DNA of 64,000 nucleotides from Sporomusa sphaeroides DSM 2875 (GCF_001941975.2 NZ_CP146991.1:869501-933500), one strand, 5' to 3'. Shown: positions 1 through 10,220, counted from the first letter of the stretch. The notes: generated by a model not told the origin, from the sequence alone. Numbers and translations are program-made.

Positions 1-1377
1 AGCGTGGAACTGCTCCTTGCCCATATGTTGCCGGAAGGTATACCTTATGTTCTCACGCCGGTTGCCATGTATCTTATCTTTTTTATTCTGGACTGGCGTC
101 TGGCCCTGCTTTCGATTGCCGCAATGGCCGTTGGCCTCGTAGCTGTTATTATCATGGCGAAGAGTGAAACGAAAAAAATGGAACGCTATTATAGCGCTGC
201 GAGAAAAATGAACGCGACTATAATCGAATATATTTCAGGCATGGAAGTCATTAAAATCTTTAACCGGACGACAAGTTCTTACGAAAACTATGTGTCGTCG
301 GTGGAGGATTATAAAAAGTATACATTGGTGTGGTTCCGTGAATCGTGGACGTATATGGCGATTTACGGCGCGGTTCTTCCCTGTACCATACTGTTTTTGC
401 TGCCTGTAGGCACAATATTTTATCTTGATGGAACCTTAACCCTGTACACCTTTGTCTTTGCCTTGCTGTTATCTATGAGCCTGGGGCAGCCGTTTATCCG
501 GCTGGTGGAATTTTTCCCTACGATTCCTATTCTTAAACATAAAATAGGCCAACTGGAAAAAACCTTTACCGGTGAAGAATTGACGTTTATTGATCAGGGA
601 ATTGTCCCGGAAAATTATGACGTGGAATTTCAGGATGTTACCTTTGCCTATGATCAAAAAGAAGTCATTGAGCAGGTTTCCTTCTGCGCTAAAGAAAACA
701 ATGTTACGGCCATTGTCGGCGCGTCAGGGAGCGGCAAAAGCACCCTGGCCAAATTGCTGGTGCATTTTTGGGATGTTAAAGCCGGCCGGATTACGATCGG
801 CGGCGTCAATATTAACGACATGTCTTTTGAACGGCTGATGAATCTAATCAGCTATGTCTCGCAGGACACCTTTTTGTTTAAGGATTCGCTGAGGGAGAAT
901 ATTCGCGTCGGCAGACCTGGCGCCAGTGACGACGAGGTGATGACGGCGGCGAAGCTGGCAATGTGTCATGAATTTATTATGAAAATGGAAAAAGGGTATG
1001 ACACCAATGCCGGTGAGGCGGGAGATAAGCTTTCCGGCGGGGAAAAACAACGTCTTACCATTGCCAGGGCAATCCTGAAAAATGCTCCTATTATCATTTT
1101 GGATGAGGCCACTGCCTTTACCGATCCGGAAAATGAGGATAAAATCCAGGCAGCGTTAAATCAGCTGATTATCGGTAAAACCGTGATTGTTATAGCTCAC
1201 CGGCTTTCCACGATTGTGGAGGCCGATACGATCCTGCTGATGGATAAAGGGCGTCTGCTTATGCAAGGTACTCATACCGAACTGCTGGAGAGATCAGGAA
1301 AATACCAGTCGCTATGGGATTCTCACCGGCAAACGCTGGACTGGGGAATTCAGGTCAAGGAGGGGCAAAATGCTTAG
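1..1377 (+). CDS. ABC half-transporter, YbtP/IrtA-like (5' end outside window)
   Basis: This is the C-terminal 458 codons of a fused membrane-ATPase ABC half-transporter; the first about 126 residues lie upstream, judged against the complete paralogue at 11537-13291. The visible part holds the last transmembrane helices (about fragment residues 1-190), then the nucleotide-binding domain: Walker A GASGSGKST near fragment residue 240, signature LSGGEKQR near 344, Walker B IIILDEA near 365, and an H-loop IAHRLST. The D-loop reads AFTDPEN rather than the usual SALD, as in the other first-of-pair genes here. The gene overlaps the next ABC gene by 8 bp, so the two should form a heterodimer. Family knowledge: YbtPQ and IrtAB have exporter folds but import ferric siderophores. 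Direction of transport here is inferred from the neighbouring TonB receptor. Confidence 0.9.
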   Translation, partial: SVELLLAHMLPEGIPYVLTPVAMYLIFFILDWRLALLSIAAMAVGLVAVIIMAKSETKKMERYYSAARKMNATIIEYISGMEVIKIFNRTTSSYENYVSSVEDYKKYTLVWFRESWTYMAIYGAVLPCTILFLLPVGTIFYLDGTLTLYTFVFALLLSMSLGQPFIRLVEFFPTIPILKHKIGQLEKTFTGEELTFIDQGIVPENYDVEFQDVTFAYDQKEVIEQVSFCAKENNVTAIVGASGSGKSTLAKLLVHFWDVKAGRITIGGVNINDMSFERLMNLISYVSQDTFLFKDSLRENIRVGRPGASDDEVMTAAKLAMCHEFIMKMEKGYDTNAGEAGDKLSGGEKQRLTIARAILKNAPIIILDEATAFTDPENEDKIQAALNQLIIGKTVIVIAHRLSTIVEADTILLMDKGRLLMQGTHTELLERSGKYQSLWDSHRQTLDWGIQVKEGQNA

Positions 1378-3118
1378 GATTATCGGCAGGATATTACGAC
1401 TCTCCGGCAAATATGCCGGGAGAATAAAACTAGCCTTTGTTGTCAGCATCTTTGAGGCCATCTTTACACAGGTCCCTATTCTCGCGGTGTTATTTATCCT
1501 TATTAAACTGGTGGTCGGCACGCTTGAAAGCCGTGACGCCTGGATTGCGGGCGCTGTTGTCGCCGCCAGCGTGGTGCTGAGGGCCTTGGCCAAACGCCTG
1601 GTTGACGGTTTGCAGAGCAGTGCCGGGTACGAAGTTTTCGCCGAAGAAAGAATCAGGCTGGGCGATCATTTAAAAAGACTGCCGATGGGGTATTTTTCCG
1701 AGGGCAATATTGGCAATATTACGGCGGTGATTACCTCGGATCTGGTTTTTATCGAAGAACACTCCATGTCGATGCTGGCCCGCGTAATTTCCATTTATTT
1801 AAGTGCGCCGATCGGCTGCATCATAATGACTGTTTTGGATTACAGAATCGGTCTGATTTCCGCCGTTACCCTGCTGGTGGCCTTTATTGCCCTGGAGCGG
1901 GTTCACCGGGTGGCAAAACGGCAGACCGTGCTCAAACAGGAAGGCCAATCCCGGCTGATTGGCGCCGTGCTGGAATATGTGAAGGGGATTTCTGTAATAA
2001 AAGCCTTTAATATGACCGGTCAACGGGGGGAGAAAATAAACCGGGAGTTTCAAAAGCACCGGGATATGTCCATCCGGTTTGAAGAAGAATTTATTCCGCC
2101 CAGTCTGCAGTATGACAGCTGCTTCGCCTGGGGAACGGGTTTTACCGTGCTGGCGGTCTGTTACTTTACCCTTAAGCAGACCATGGAATTGCCTTTGCTG
2201 TTGATGATGCTGATTTTTGTGTTTCAAACTTATCTTCCTTTTAAAATGCTGGGGGTACTGAGCGTTATTATGCGGATGATGGAGGTTGCCCTTAACCGGT
2301 ATGATGCCATCAAGCAAATTGCCATTATGGATGAGGCCGGCAAGGATATAAAACTGGCGCATTTTGATATTGAATTTAATAACGTGTCCTTTGCCTATGA
2401 GCGGGAAAAAGTGCTGCATAATGTCAATTTCCACATTCCGGAGCGCAGTATGACGGCCCTTGTCGGTAAATCAGGCTGCGGCAAAACGACTATTGTCAAT
2501 TTGATGGCCCGGTTTTGGGATGTCCAGGAGGGTGAAGTCAAAATCGGCGGCGTGAATGTCAAGGAAATGACCTGCGACAGTTTGCTCAAAAATATCAGTA
2601 TGGTATTTCAACAAGTATATCTGTTTCACGATACGATACTGAATAACATCAGATTCGGCAAACCCGACGCTACACTGGAAGAAGTAACAGCAGCCTGCCG
2701 CAAAGCCGGCTGCCATGATTTTATCATGGAACTGGAACATGGCTATGATACCCTGGTGGGAGAAGGCGGTTCCTCCCTGTCCGGCGGGGAAAAGCAGCGC
2801 ATTTCCATTGCCAGGGCCATCCTGAAGGATGCGCCGGTTATCCTGCTGGATGAGGCCACAGCCAGTGTGGATCCGGATAATGAAAAGCATATCCAGGAAG
2901 CCATTAATGCGCTGGTTAAGGACAAGACGCTGGTGGTTATTGCCCACCGGTTGTCCACCATCAGGGAGGCTGACCAGATACTGGTAATTGATGACGGAAA
3001 AATTATCCAGAGAGGCGTTCATCAGGATCTTATTGCGGAAGAAGGCCAATATTACGATTTTTGGCAGCGCCGCCTGCATGCGGGGAGCTGGAAAATTAGT
3101 AAGGCTTTACATTCATAG
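1370..3118 (+). CDS. ABC half-transporter, YbtQ/IrtB-like
   Basis: Second member of the ABC pair, 582 residues, a normal length for a half-transporter. A six-helix membrane domain occupies about residues 15-310 and the ATPase domain about 330-575. Visible ATPase motifs are Walker A GKSGCGKTT near 365-373 (Cys where Ser is usual), signature [10 protein letters not shown] near 469, Walker [13 protein letters not shown] near 490, and H-loop IAHRLST. The start overlaps the upstream partner by 8 bp, which implies translational coupling and equal expression. A TonB receptor follows after 17 bp. The likely role is inner-membrane uptake of a metal-siderophore complex delivered by that receptor. A drug or siderophore exporter is the alternative reading of the same fold. 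Confidence 0.9.
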   Translation: MLRIIGRILRLSGKYAGRIKLAFVVSIFEAIFTQVPILAVLFILIKLVVGTLESRDAWIAGAVVAASVVLRALAKRLVDGLQSSAGYEVFAEERIRLGDHLKRLPMGYFSEGNIGNITAVITSDLVFIEEHSMSMLARVISIYLSAPIGCIIMTVLDYRIGLISAVTLLVAFIALERVHRVAKRQTVLKQEGQSRLIGAVLEYVKGISVIKAFNMTGQRGEKINREFQKHRDMSIRFEEEFIPPSLQYDSCFAWGTGFTVLAVCYFTLKQTMELPLLLMMLIFVFQTYLPFKMLGVLSVIMRMMEVALNRYDAIKQIAIMDEAGKDIKLAHFDIEFNNVSFAYEREKVLHNVNFHIPERSMTALVGKSGCGKTTIVNLMARFWDVQEGEVKIGGVNVKEMTCDSLLKNISMVFQQVYLFHDTILNNIRFGKPDATLEEVTAACRKAGCHDFIMELEHGYDTLVGEGGSSLSGGEKQRISIARAILKDAPVILLDEATASVDPDNEKHIQEAINALVKDKTLVVIAHRLSTIREADQILVIDDGKIIQRGVHQDLIAEEGQYYDFWQRRLHAGSWKISKALHS

Positions 3119-3135
3119 AGGGGGAGTAGGAAAGT

Positions 3136-5100
3136 ATGGGCAAGAGGAAGAGGCAAAAACAGCTACTGCACATAATGCTGAGCGGGGCACTGCTGCTGGG
3201 GGTGCCGGCACAGGCAATCGCGGAGGAAATGGCAGAGGCGGAATTCAGCCTGGAGGAATATGTGGTGACGGCCAGCCGTATGCCGACTAAGTTATCGGAA
3301 ACTGCCGCCAATGTAACGGTGGTCAGCCGGGAGGAGATTGAAAAAAAGAATATTACCAGCGTCGCCGAGGCCCTGACTCAGGCCGGTGTTAACGTGACTG
3401 TGGAGGGCGGCAGTGTGGGAGAAAGCTCTTCCGTAACCCTCAACGGCGACAGCCGGGTGGTTGTCCTGGTGGACGGCCGCAGGATTAATCAGGAACAGCG
3501 GATGGATCAATTATCTGTCGGGTACAGCCTGGGTACCCTGCCTGATCTGGCCAGCGTGGAGAAGATTGAAGTGGTGCGGGGCGCGGCCTCATCTCTCTAC
3601 GGCAGTTCCGGGGTTGGCGGTGTTATCAATATCATTACACGCAAAGGGGCGGAAAACCGGACAACGGCTTCAACTGAATTCGGCAGTTGGGGTTCCAAGC
3701 GCTACAATCTGCAAACCGGCGGCACGAGCGGTGATATCAGTTATATGGTAACGGCCGGACGGTGGACGCAGGATCATTACGAATACAAAGACCCGTTCAC
3801 CGGCCGGGTTGTCACTATGCCTAACAGCGATTTCAGCAGAGAGAATGCCTCGATCCGCCTTGATAAGGACTTTGGCGACAACCGGACCTTGACCCTTTAT
3901 TTTGACCATTTGCGAGAGGATGCCGGCTCGCCGATAACAAGACCGGGACTGAGTTCTCAGGGGCCATACTTCACCGAATTTTTCCGGCCGGATTCCAACC
4001 GTCAGATCACCCAGAATAATGTGTCCTTGGCTTACCGCTGGCAGCAGGGGGAGAATGTAACCAATAACCTGCAGCTTTACCGCAATCATTACAAGCTGCG
4101 CTGGGCGAATATTAAAGCCGGTTCCCTGTCCACTTATATCGACGAGGAGGACGGTGTGGAGTGGAATCAGACCCGGCGTTTGAGCGACCAGCATACGCTG
4201 CTGGGCGGTTTTGACTGGCGCAATACCTATGTCGATAACCGGAATATGGACTATGTCAATAATAAAATGCGCAATCTGGGCTATTTCATAGAAGACCGTT
4301 GGAGCTGGGATCCCAATTGGACGCTCACCTCCGGTGTGCGGCATGACGATCCCAGTGAATATAAGAGCAAGTCCACCGCCCGCTTTAGTCTCAACCGGAA
4401 AATCAATGAAGCCAGCAATGTCTATCTATCCTGGGGCCAGGTGTACAGGGGCCCCAATGCGACCGATTTATTCAGACCGGATGATGTGAATTACCGGCGC
4501 AACCCCAATCTCAAGCCAGAGGATGGCCATACCACCACTTTGGGCCTGAACACTAAGCTGCCCGGCGGCACAACCATCCAGGCCAGTCTGTTCAGCACTT
4601 ATTTAAAAAATGCCTTTGACTGGGACTATAGTCACATGTATACAGACGGTTACGCCCAGATGATTAATATAGCGGAACAGAAAAGACGCGGCCTGGATAT
4701 TAGTGTAACTCAGCCGCTGGCCGAGCATTGGGACCTGACTGCCGGTTACGCTTATCTCCGGTCGGAAAAAAACGATAAGAGCGGCAGCGGGTACCGGCCG
4801 GATATTGCCAACAGCAACCCCAATGCGTATCGGCTGGGGGTCCTGTACCACAACAATGCCTGGAATGTCAGCGCTTCGCTGCGCGGCGCCACCGGTCGCA
4901 GCCTGGACGCCTTTACCTCCAGGCAGTACTGGGTAACCGATGTTGCGGCCAGTTATCAAATGAACCCCGATGTCAAGGTATATGCCAAAGTATATAATCT
5001 GACCAACCGGGCCTATGAAACGATGTATCTGTTTGATACGGTTGGAACACAGCCGATGGCGTCCCGCCAATTTGTATTTGGTGTGGAAGGCCGGCTGTAG
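3136..5100 (+). CDS. TonB-dependent outer-membrane receptor
   Basis: A 654-residue receptor of the ferric-siderophore/BtuB-like class. It starts with a signal peptide (basic KRKRQK, hydrophobic LLLGVPA, cleavage near AIAEE). A TonB-box-like segment EEYVVTASRMP follows, then a plug domain (about residues 45-165) with the VEKIEVVRGAASSLYG and GGVINIITRKG motifs, then a 22-strand-type barrel ending in an aromatic-rich C-terminus (FVFGVEGRL). It imports a chelated metal across the outer membrane using TonB energy. It sits directly behind the ABC pair, giving a receptor/inner-membrane set. It is similar to the receptors at 15067 and 50924, so three receptors with different ligands or alleles are likely. 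No tonB-exbBD genes are in the window. An outer-membrane receptor supports a diderm host. Confidence 0.93.
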   Translation: MGKRKRQKQLLHIMLSGALLLGVPAQAIAEEMAEAEFSLEEYVVTASRMPTKLSETAANVTVVSREEIEKKNITSVAEALTQAGVNVTVEGGSVGESSSVTLNGDSRVVVLVDGRRINQEQRMDQLSVGYSLGTLPDLASVEKIEVVRGAASSLYGSSGVGGVINIITRKGAENRTTASTEFGSWGSKRYNLQTGGTSGDISYMVTAGRWTQDHYEYKDPFTGRVVTMPNSDFSRENASIRLDKDFGDNRTLTLYFDHLREDAGSPITRPGLSSQGPYFTEFFRPDSNRQITQNNVSLAYRWQQGENVTNNLQLYRNHYKLRWANIKAGSLSTYIDEEDGVEWNQTRRLSDQHTLLGGFDWRNTYVDNRNMDYVNNKMRNLGYFIEDRWSWDPNWTLTSGVRHDDPSEYKSKSTARFSLNRKINEASNVYLSWGQVYRGPNATDLFRPDDVNYRRNPNLKPEDGHTTTLGLNTKLPGGTTIQASLFSTYLKNAFDWDYSHMYTDGYAQMINIAEQKRRGLDISVTQPLAEHWDLTAGYAYLRSEKNDKSGSGYRPDIANSNPNAYRLGVLYHNNAWNVSASLRGATGRSLDAFTSRQYWVTDVAASYQMNPDVKVYAKVYNLTNRAYETMYLFDTVGTQPMASRQFVFGVEGRL

Positions 5101-5109
5101 TTTAAGAAG

Positions 5110-5132
5110 ACCCTCGCTGTGCGGGGGTTTTT
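5110..5132 (+). terminator. Rho-independent terminator after TonB receptor
   Basis: An 8-bp stem ACCCTCGC / GCGGGGGT (one G-U pair) with a TGT loop is followed by a T run. It lies 9 bp after the receptor stop and separates it from the MacB-like genes, which could still be reached by readthrough. Confidence 0.7.
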
Positions 5133-5164
5133 CCCCAGGCACTAGTGAACAGGGGTGAGCGGTA

Positions 5165-5920
5165 TTGAAAAAATGGTTATCAGGCCTCACAGCAGTGGCT
5201 TTGCCGCCTCCCCGGCCGGATGCGGCGGCCGTGGAACTGACCGCAGTGCGCAAAGTGTATACGACTGGCGCCGGCCAATTTGCAGCCTTGCAAGGCATCA
5301 ATCTGCAGGTGGACCGGGGAGAATTTGTGGCCGTGGTGGGCAAATCGGGCAGCGGCAAGTCCACGTTGATTAATATGATCACCGGCATTGACCGCCCCAC
5401 CGCCGGGGAAGTATGGGTGGCTGGAACGCCGGTGCACACCTTGACGGAAAACCAGATTGCTGTGTGGCGGGGTCGAACGCTGGGGGTGGTATTTCAGTTC
5501 TTTCAACTGTTGCCCACCTTGACGACGCTGGAGAATGTCATGCTGCCCATGGATTTTTGCCAGGTCTATGACAAGGCCGCACGGCCCGAGCGGGCGCTCG
5601 CATTGCTGGAATTGGTCGGTGTCGGACAGCAAGCCGGCAAGCTGCCGGCCAATTTGTCGGGCGGCCAGCAGCAGCGGGTGGCTATTGCCCGGGCGCTGGC
5701 CAATGATCCGCCGCTGGTAGTGGCGGACGAACCAACCGGCAATCTTGATAACCGGACGGCCGTGGCGGTCATTGATCTTTTCCGGGAACTGACCCAGGCC
5801 GGCAAAACCATCATCATGGTTACCCATGATCAGGATCTTGCCTGTCAAAGCAGCCGTATCGTCACGGTGGCTGAGGGCGGGATCCGGCCGGCCGCAACGG
5901 AGCGTGGCGGAGATGCTTAG
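5165..5920 (+). CDS. MacB/LolD-type ABC ATPase
   Basis: A stand-alone ATPase of 251 residues. The start is TTG at 5165, preceded by AGGGGTGAG at 5151-5159. Motifs: Walker [10 protein letters not shown] near residue 59, Q-loop [21 protein letters not shown], signature LSGGQQQR near 162, Walker [13 protein letters not shown] near 182, H-loop VTHD. The EPTGNLD and LLPTLT signatures place it in the MacB/LolD/FtsE group. It should power the permease that overlaps it by 8 bp (5913). About 20 residues before the catalytic domain are a short extension. The paralogue at 58110 is nearly identical over the core. With the permease and HlyD adaptor it forms a possible tripartite exporter or periplasmic recycling system. 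Substrate is unknown; context suggests a siderophore. Confidence 0.9.
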   Translation: MKKWLSGLTAVALPPPRPDAAAVELTAVRKVYTTGAGQFAALQGINLQVDRGEFVAVVGKSGSGKSTLINMITGIDRPTAGEVWVAGTPVHTLTENQIAVWRGRTLGVVFQFFQLLPTLTTLENVMLPMDFCQVYDKAARPERALALLELVGVGQQAGKLPANLSGGQQQRVAIARALANDPPLVVADEPTGNLDNRTAVAVIDLFRELTQAGKTIIMVTHDQDLACQSSRIVTVAEGGIRPAATERGGDA

Positions 5921-8345
5921 GTACCGGTTGTTATCACCGCGCTGGTGCAAGGTATGGGTGGATTTGGCAGGCAACAAACTGCGGAGCTTGCTGGTAGTAT
6001 TATCCATCACGGTCGGTGTATTCGCCGTCGGGATGGTGTACAGTTCCTACCTGATGTTTCAGCGGGATCTGGCAGGCAGCTGGGGGGCGGCTTCACCGGC
6101 CGATGTCGGCTTGTATGCCGATCCCTTTGATGAGGAACTCATTGACAGCATCCGCAGCCTGCGGGGCGTCAGGGAAGCCGACGGCCGGTTCAACGCGGAC
6201 GTAAGGGTGCGTACCGCCAATGGCGAGTGGCGGTACATGTGGTTAACCGCCATTCCGGACTATAGCAAACAAAAGGTGAATGTAGTACGGTCTCAATCAG
6301 GGTCCTGGCCGCCGGGGGACGGTGATGTCCTCCTGGAGCGTTCGTCGATAAAGGAACTGGGCGTGAGCGAGGGGAGCCGCATTCTGGTGGAAACCGCCGC
6401 CGGGAATAAACGGCTGCTCAAAGTAACCGGAGTCGTATATGACCCCTGCCAGATTCCCAGTCTGTTCAGCGGCCGTTCCTACGGATACATCGACATGGAT
6501 ACCCTGGAGAAGCTGGATGAAGAGCGGCGCCTCAACCAGGTGAACCTGGTGGTCGAACCCTGGGTGCTGCAGGGGAAAGAGACGGCCCCTATTGAGGCGG
6601 TAGGCCGGCGGGCTTTTAGCAAACTGGAACAAGGGGATACGACAATAACCTGGTTTCAAGTGAACAAACCCGGCGAACATCTTATGCAGGGGTCAATCAG
6701 CGCTATCCTTCTGCTGCTGGCGGTAATGGGAGTTTTATCGCTGCTGTTGAGTACTTTTTTGCTTATCAATACTGTTACGGCCATTTTGACGCAGCAGGTG
6801 CGGCAACTGGGAATTATGAAGGCCATTGGAGCGCAGCGGGGACAATTGTTAAGAATGTATCTGACACTTGTGGGGGCGTACGGGATCCTGGCCCTGGTGG
6901 TGGCCGCCCCGCTGGGAGCATTGGCGGCCGGCGCACTGACTGGTTTTATGGCCGGTTTGTTTAATTTTGACTCCGGCGGTTTGGAACTGCCGCCCCGGGT
7001 ACTCCTGCTGGAGGCGGCGGTAGCTGTTGGCATACCGCTGGCAGCGGCTTTGTGGCCGGTCTGGCGGGGGACGGGACTCACCGTGCGGGAAGCGATCAGC
7101 GATTACGGTATTCACAGCGTGGCTGCCGGTGGGCGCTTTGACCGCTATCTGGACATAGTGCTGGCAAAGTTGAAAGAACTGCCGCGTCCGGTAGTGCTGT
7201 CTTTACGAAACACCTTTCGGCGGCGGGGCCGTTTGATGCTGACGCTGTTGACACTGACCATAGCCGGTACGGCGTTTATGGCGGTATTTTCCGTGCGGGC
7301 GTCTCTCTCTGCGAATCTGGAGAATACCCTGGAGTATTATCGCTACGATGTTATGCTTCAATTTACAGAGAGTTACCGGACTGGACGCATAACTCAGGAA
7401 GTAATGCGGGTACCGGGTGTAAAAGCAGTGGAAGTCTGGGGGTTTACTCCGGGAAGGATATTGCGGGATGAACGGAAGGAATCGGAAAATGCGGCCAGCA
7501 GCGAAGTAACTGTCTTAGCGCCGCCGGTCGGTACAGAGCTTATCCGGCCGGTAATGCTCGCCGGCCGGTGGCTGGTTCCGGGAGATGAAAGCGCGCTAGT
7601 GGTGGACACCACAACAGTGAACGACAATCCGCACCTGACGGTCGGTGCACCGGTTGTCGTAAAAATAGGTGAACATAAACTGCGGTTTACTGTGGTGGGT
7701 ATTGCACAGGGTGTATGGGAAAAGACCTGCGTGTATGCCCCATATGATTGGTTAAGCGGGGCGATACAGGAGGCCGGCCGGGCCCGCTCGGTACAAATTG
7801 TGGCCGCAGACAGCGCACCCCAGGCGCAGAAAATCCTGGGGCGTGCTGTGGATGAACATCTGAAGCGTCAGGGGCTGAGGGTTAAACGGGTGACTACTGT
7901 TGCGGAAACTAAGCAGCGTATTCAAAAAGGGAATGATATTTTGATTACCTTTCTTTTGATTATGGTCGTACTGTTGGCCGTTGTGGGCGCATTAGGACTG
8001 GCTGGTGCTCTGGGTCTCAATGTGCTGGAACGGACGCGGGAAATTGGTGTGATGCGGGCCATTGGCGCCTCCAGTCTGGATATTGGCCAGGTATTTGTGA
8101 TGGAAGCCCTATGCATTGGCCTGATTAGTTGGCTGGCCGGAGTGGTGCTGGCCGTACCTATGGCCGCACTGCTTGAATACCAGGTCGGTCTGTTGCTTTT
8201 TCATTATCCACTGGATTTTCATTTTAGTTTTTCCGGCGTGGGCATTTGGCTGGGTGTATCGAGTCTGCTGTCGCTGCTGGCCAGTCTGCTGCCGGCCTGG
8301 AACGCGGCGCGGATGAGCGTGCGGGAGGTGCTCAACTATGAATAG
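5913..8345 (+). CDS. ABC permease with two FtsX domains (MacB-like system)
   Basis: An 810-residue permease. The ATG at 5913 is preferred over the upstream in-frame ATG at 5826 because it begins [11 protein letters not shown], matching the paralogue at 58865, and it overlaps the ATPase stop. Layout: one N-terminal helix (about 18-40), a periplasmic domain (about 40-265), three helices with the first FtsX domain (about 270-400), another anchor helix (about 445-470), a second periplasmic domain, and a C-terminal FtsX domain with the coupling motif [16 protein letters not shown]. Duplicated FtsX permeases of this kind act in export or lipoprotein release rather than import. It overlaps the adaptor gene by 8 bp, so the three genes are one unit. 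Confidence 0.88.
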   Translation: MLRYRLLSPRWCKVWVDLAGNKLRSLLVVLSITVGVFAVGMVYSSYLMFQRDLAGSWGAASPADVGLYADPFDEELIDSIRSLRGVREADGRFNADVRVRTANGEWRYMWLTAIPDYSKQKVNVVRSQSGSWPPGDGDVLLERSSIKELGVSEGSRILVETAAGNKRLLKVTGVVYDPCQIPSLFSGRSYGYIDMDTLEKLDEERRLNQVNLVVEPWVLQGKETAPIEAVGRRAFSKLEQGDTTITWFQVNKPGEHLMQGSISAILLLLAVMGVLSLLLSTFLLINTVTAILTQQVRQLGIMKAIGAQRGQLLRMYLTLVGAYGILALVVAAPLGALAAGALTGFMAGLFNFDSGGLELPPRVLLLEAAVAVGIPLAAALWPVWRGTGLTVREAISDYGIHSVAAGGRFDRYLDIVLAKLKELPRPVVLSLRNTFRRRGRLMLTLLTLTIAGTAFMAVFSVRASLSANLENTLEYYRYDVMLQFTESYRTGRITQEVMRVPGVKAVEVWGFTPGRILRDERKESENAASSEVTVLAPPVGTELIRPVMLAGRWLVPGDESALVVDTTTVNDNPHLTVGAPVVVKIGEHKLRFTVVGIAQGVWEKTCVYAPYDWLSGAIQEAGRARSVQIVAADSAPQAQKILGRAVDEHLKRQGLRVKRVTTVAETKQRIQKGNDILITFLLIMVVLLAVVGALGLAGALGLNVLERTREIGVMRAIGASSLDIGQVFVMEALCIGLISWLAGVVLAVPMAALLEYQVGLLLFHYPLDFHFSFSGVGIWLGVSSLLSLLASLLPAWNAARMSVREVLNYE

Positions 8346-9300
8346 TAACAAGCAAACAGGAGAAAAAGCAGGAATAAACTGGGAGGCCGGTTTTGTAACC
8401 GGCCGATTTTTCCGAGGACGCCGGCTGTTGGCACTGTTGTTGCTGGCAGTGAGCCTAACCGGCATATGGTGGCTGATTCAAGGGCGGCAGAATAAGCAGG
8501 CGGAACTGCCGCCGGTCAAGGCCGATGAACGAGTATTGGCTGAAGGCATTATCTTTCCGGTCCGCTATGCGCAGATGGTGATGCCGGTGGACGGCACCAT
8601 CGGTGAAGTGCTGGTCAAGGAAGGAGAGCGGGTTAAGGCCGGCCAGCCGCTAATCGGCCTGGTGCGCAGGGATTATCAGGCCCGGGTAGGCAGCGCCGGC
8701 GCCGATGTAAGCCGGGCTGCCGCGGTCGTGGAACAAGCCCGGGTGAATGTGGCGGACACCGAGCGGGAGCTTGCCCGTCAACTGCATCTGGACCAGGCCG
8801 GCGCCACTTCCCGGCAGCAGCTTGACCAGGCCCGGACCGCCGCCGAGCGCAGCCGGGCGGCTCTGGCTCAGGCAGAGGCTGATTTAAAGACCCAGGAGAG
8901 TTTGCTGGTGGAAGCTGAAAGTCTGTTGGATAAGACTGAACTCAGGGCGCCGATCGACGGCACGGTGGCCTATCTGGATGTAAAAATAGGGGAACATGCT
9001 GCCGGCGGGACGGTGCTGGTGCGGATTGCCGACGAGACGGCCTGGGAAGTGAGGAGCGATGATTTGACCGAATTAATGATTGCCAGGGTACGGCCCGGTG
9101 ACCCTGTACTGCTGACCTTTGACGGTATACCGGACCTGGAGATCCCCGGCCGGGTCAGGTTTATCCGGCCCTATGGTGAGAAAAAACGGGGGGATATTAC
9201 CTACACGGTGACCATTGACCCTGACCGCTGGGACGAGCGCCTGCGCTGGAATATGACCGCTCAGCTTGCTATCAGCAGCTTAGTACCTTATCAGCCCTAA
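8338..9300 (+). CDS. HlyD/MacA-like periplasmic adaptor
   Basis: A membrane-fusion adaptor of 320 residues. It has an N-terminal membrane anchor (about residues 32-50), a biotinyl-lipoyl-like half (VDGTIGEVLVKEGERVKAGQPL), a long alpha-hairpin rich in Ala, Arg and Gln (about 120-200) and the second lipoyl half (RAPIDGTVAYLDVKIGEHAAGG), then a beta-barrel. It should link the MacB-like pump to an outer-membrane channel; no TolC homologue lies in the window. From about residue 60 on it is almost identical to the adaptor at 61290, also at the DNA level, whereas the first 60 residues differ. The start overlaps the permease stop by 8 bp. Confidence 0.9.
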   Translation: MNSNKQTGEKAGINWEAGFVTGRFFRGRRLLALLLLAVSLTGIWWLIQGRQNKQAELPPVKADERVLAEGIIFPVRYAQMVMPVDGTIGEVLVKEGERVKAGQPLIGLVRRDYQARVGSAGADVSRAAAVVEQARVNVADTERELARQLHLDQAGATSRQQLDQARTAAERSRAALAQAEADLKTQESLLVEAESLLDKTELRAPIDGTVAYLDVKIGEHAAGGTVLVRIADETAWEVRSDDLTELMIARVRPGDPVLLTFDGIPDLEIPGRVRFIRPYGEKKRGDITYTVTIDPDRWDERLRWNMTAQLAISSLVPYQP

Positions 9301-9408
9301 TCCAGTGAATACTGACGGTCTATCGTTTTAGCGCTGACAAGGTATTAGTGAACATGCCGGGCAGTACGTAATACGTCTTAAAGAAGCCGGAGAGTGAGGG
9401 AAACTATT

Positions 9409-10002
9409 ATGAATCAAAACAATAAACTGCAGGTCAAAGATCTGATTATTCTGGGTGTGCTTAATGCGGTGTTTATGGTCATTATGCTCATTTTTGCCAT
9501 GGTTTTGGGGATAATTCCCCTTGCCAGTATTTTTGTACCGGCAGCCGCAGCGATACCTTTGGGGACGGTGTTTATGCTGCTGATGGTCAAAGTCGCCAAA
9601 ACCGGTACGCTTTTACTCAGCGGTATTCTGCAAGGGACGGTATCTTTGTTTATGGGAATTTCCTGGCCATTGATCACGGCCATCGTCATATCCGCCCTGC
9701 TGGGAGAGCTGGTCATCCGGGGGGCATATAAGAACCTGAAAAGAATTGCGATTAGCTATGCCGTTTTAATTGGCGGCTATGCCATTGGTTCTTTTGCCCC
9801 GCTGGTATTTTTTGCCGATGCGTACCGGGCAATGGCAACCAGCCGGGGCTATGACGAGGTTTATATCAATAAAATTATTGAACTGTTAAACGGCCCTGTA
9901 TTCGCGGGGATACTGGCAGTGTCCATAGCGGGAGCTTTGCTGGGAGCCTTGCTGGGCAAGCGGCTTTTGAGAAAGCATTTTAGTAAAGCCGGTATTGTGT
10001 GA
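9409..10002 (+). CDS. MptD/Trep_Strep-family ECF S-component, orphan
   Basis: A small hydrophobic protein (197 residues) with about six predicted helices, of the MptD-type putative substrate-binding (S) component family of energy-coupling-factor transporters. ATG 9409 is chosen because it begins MNQNNKLQVKDL, matching the paralogue at 21453, and lies 8 bp after a GAGTGAGGG ribosome site (9392-9400); a GTG at 9394 in the same frame is less likely. S-components bind the substrate and dock onto a T-component with two ATPases. None of those partners is next to this copy, so it would have to share a T-component (for example the one at 22073) and ATPases encoded elsewhere. The substrate is unknown. 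Confidence 0.8.
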   Translation: MNQNNKLQVKDLIILGVLNAVFMVIMLIFAMVLGIIPLASIFVPAAAAIPLGTVFMLLMVKVAKTGTLLLSGILQGTVSLFMGISWPLITAIVISALLGELVIRGAYKNLKRIAISYAVLIGGYAIGSFAPLVFFADAYRAMATSRGYDEVYINKIIELLNGPVFAGILAVSIAGALLGALLGKRLLRKHFSKAGIV

Positions 10003-10077
10003 ATGTATTCGGGTAAAATCTATATGTAATGCAGCAGATAGAGTAATTATAAAAAAAGATAGCGCTATGCCAAAAAG

Positions 10078-10116
10078 TTTTAGGAACAGGAATGAAAGAC
10101 TTCTCTGTTCCTAAAA
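10078..10116 (+). terminator. Conserved 12-bp hairpin terminator, copy 1
   Basis: TTTTAGGAACAG (10078-10089) pairs perfectly with CTGTTCCTAAAA (10105-10116) and is followed by an AT-rich run. The same stem core recurs at 50742-50786 and 63449-63494. It ends the transcript of module A before the AraC promoter. Confidence 0.75.
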
Positions 10117-10185
10117 TAATTTTCCCGATAATAGTAGCCATGCTAGGGGTGCGCTTGGATGCAAAAAGCTCTTAAATGGAAAGGG

Positions 10186-10214
10186 TTGCCAATCGTAACA
10201 GGATTCGCTATAAT
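10186..10214 (+). promoter_or_regulatory. Consensus promoter of AraC-type regulator 1
   Basis: -35 TTGCCA (10186-10191), a 17-bp spacer, and -10 TATAAT (10209-10214). The same arrangement precedes the other two AraC genes. A strong housekeeping promoter that needs no activator, controlled by the Fur box just downstream. Confidence 0.8.
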
Positions 10215-10220
10215 AATAAA

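Noticed and set aside
1-3118. Multidrug exporter assignment for the ABC pairs
   Set aside because: The fold alone allows it, but the repeated link to TonB receptors, Fur boxes and YbtA-like regulators fits YbtPQ-type uptake better. Direction remains unproven.
4603-5439. Long minus-strand frame (278 codons) across the TonB/ATPase boundary
   Set aside because: It lies opposite two well-supported + strand genes, has no recognisable domain and looks like the antisense of GC-rich coding DNA. The same holds for other long minus-strand frames, e.g. 5180-6010, 40756-41544 and 47425-48132.
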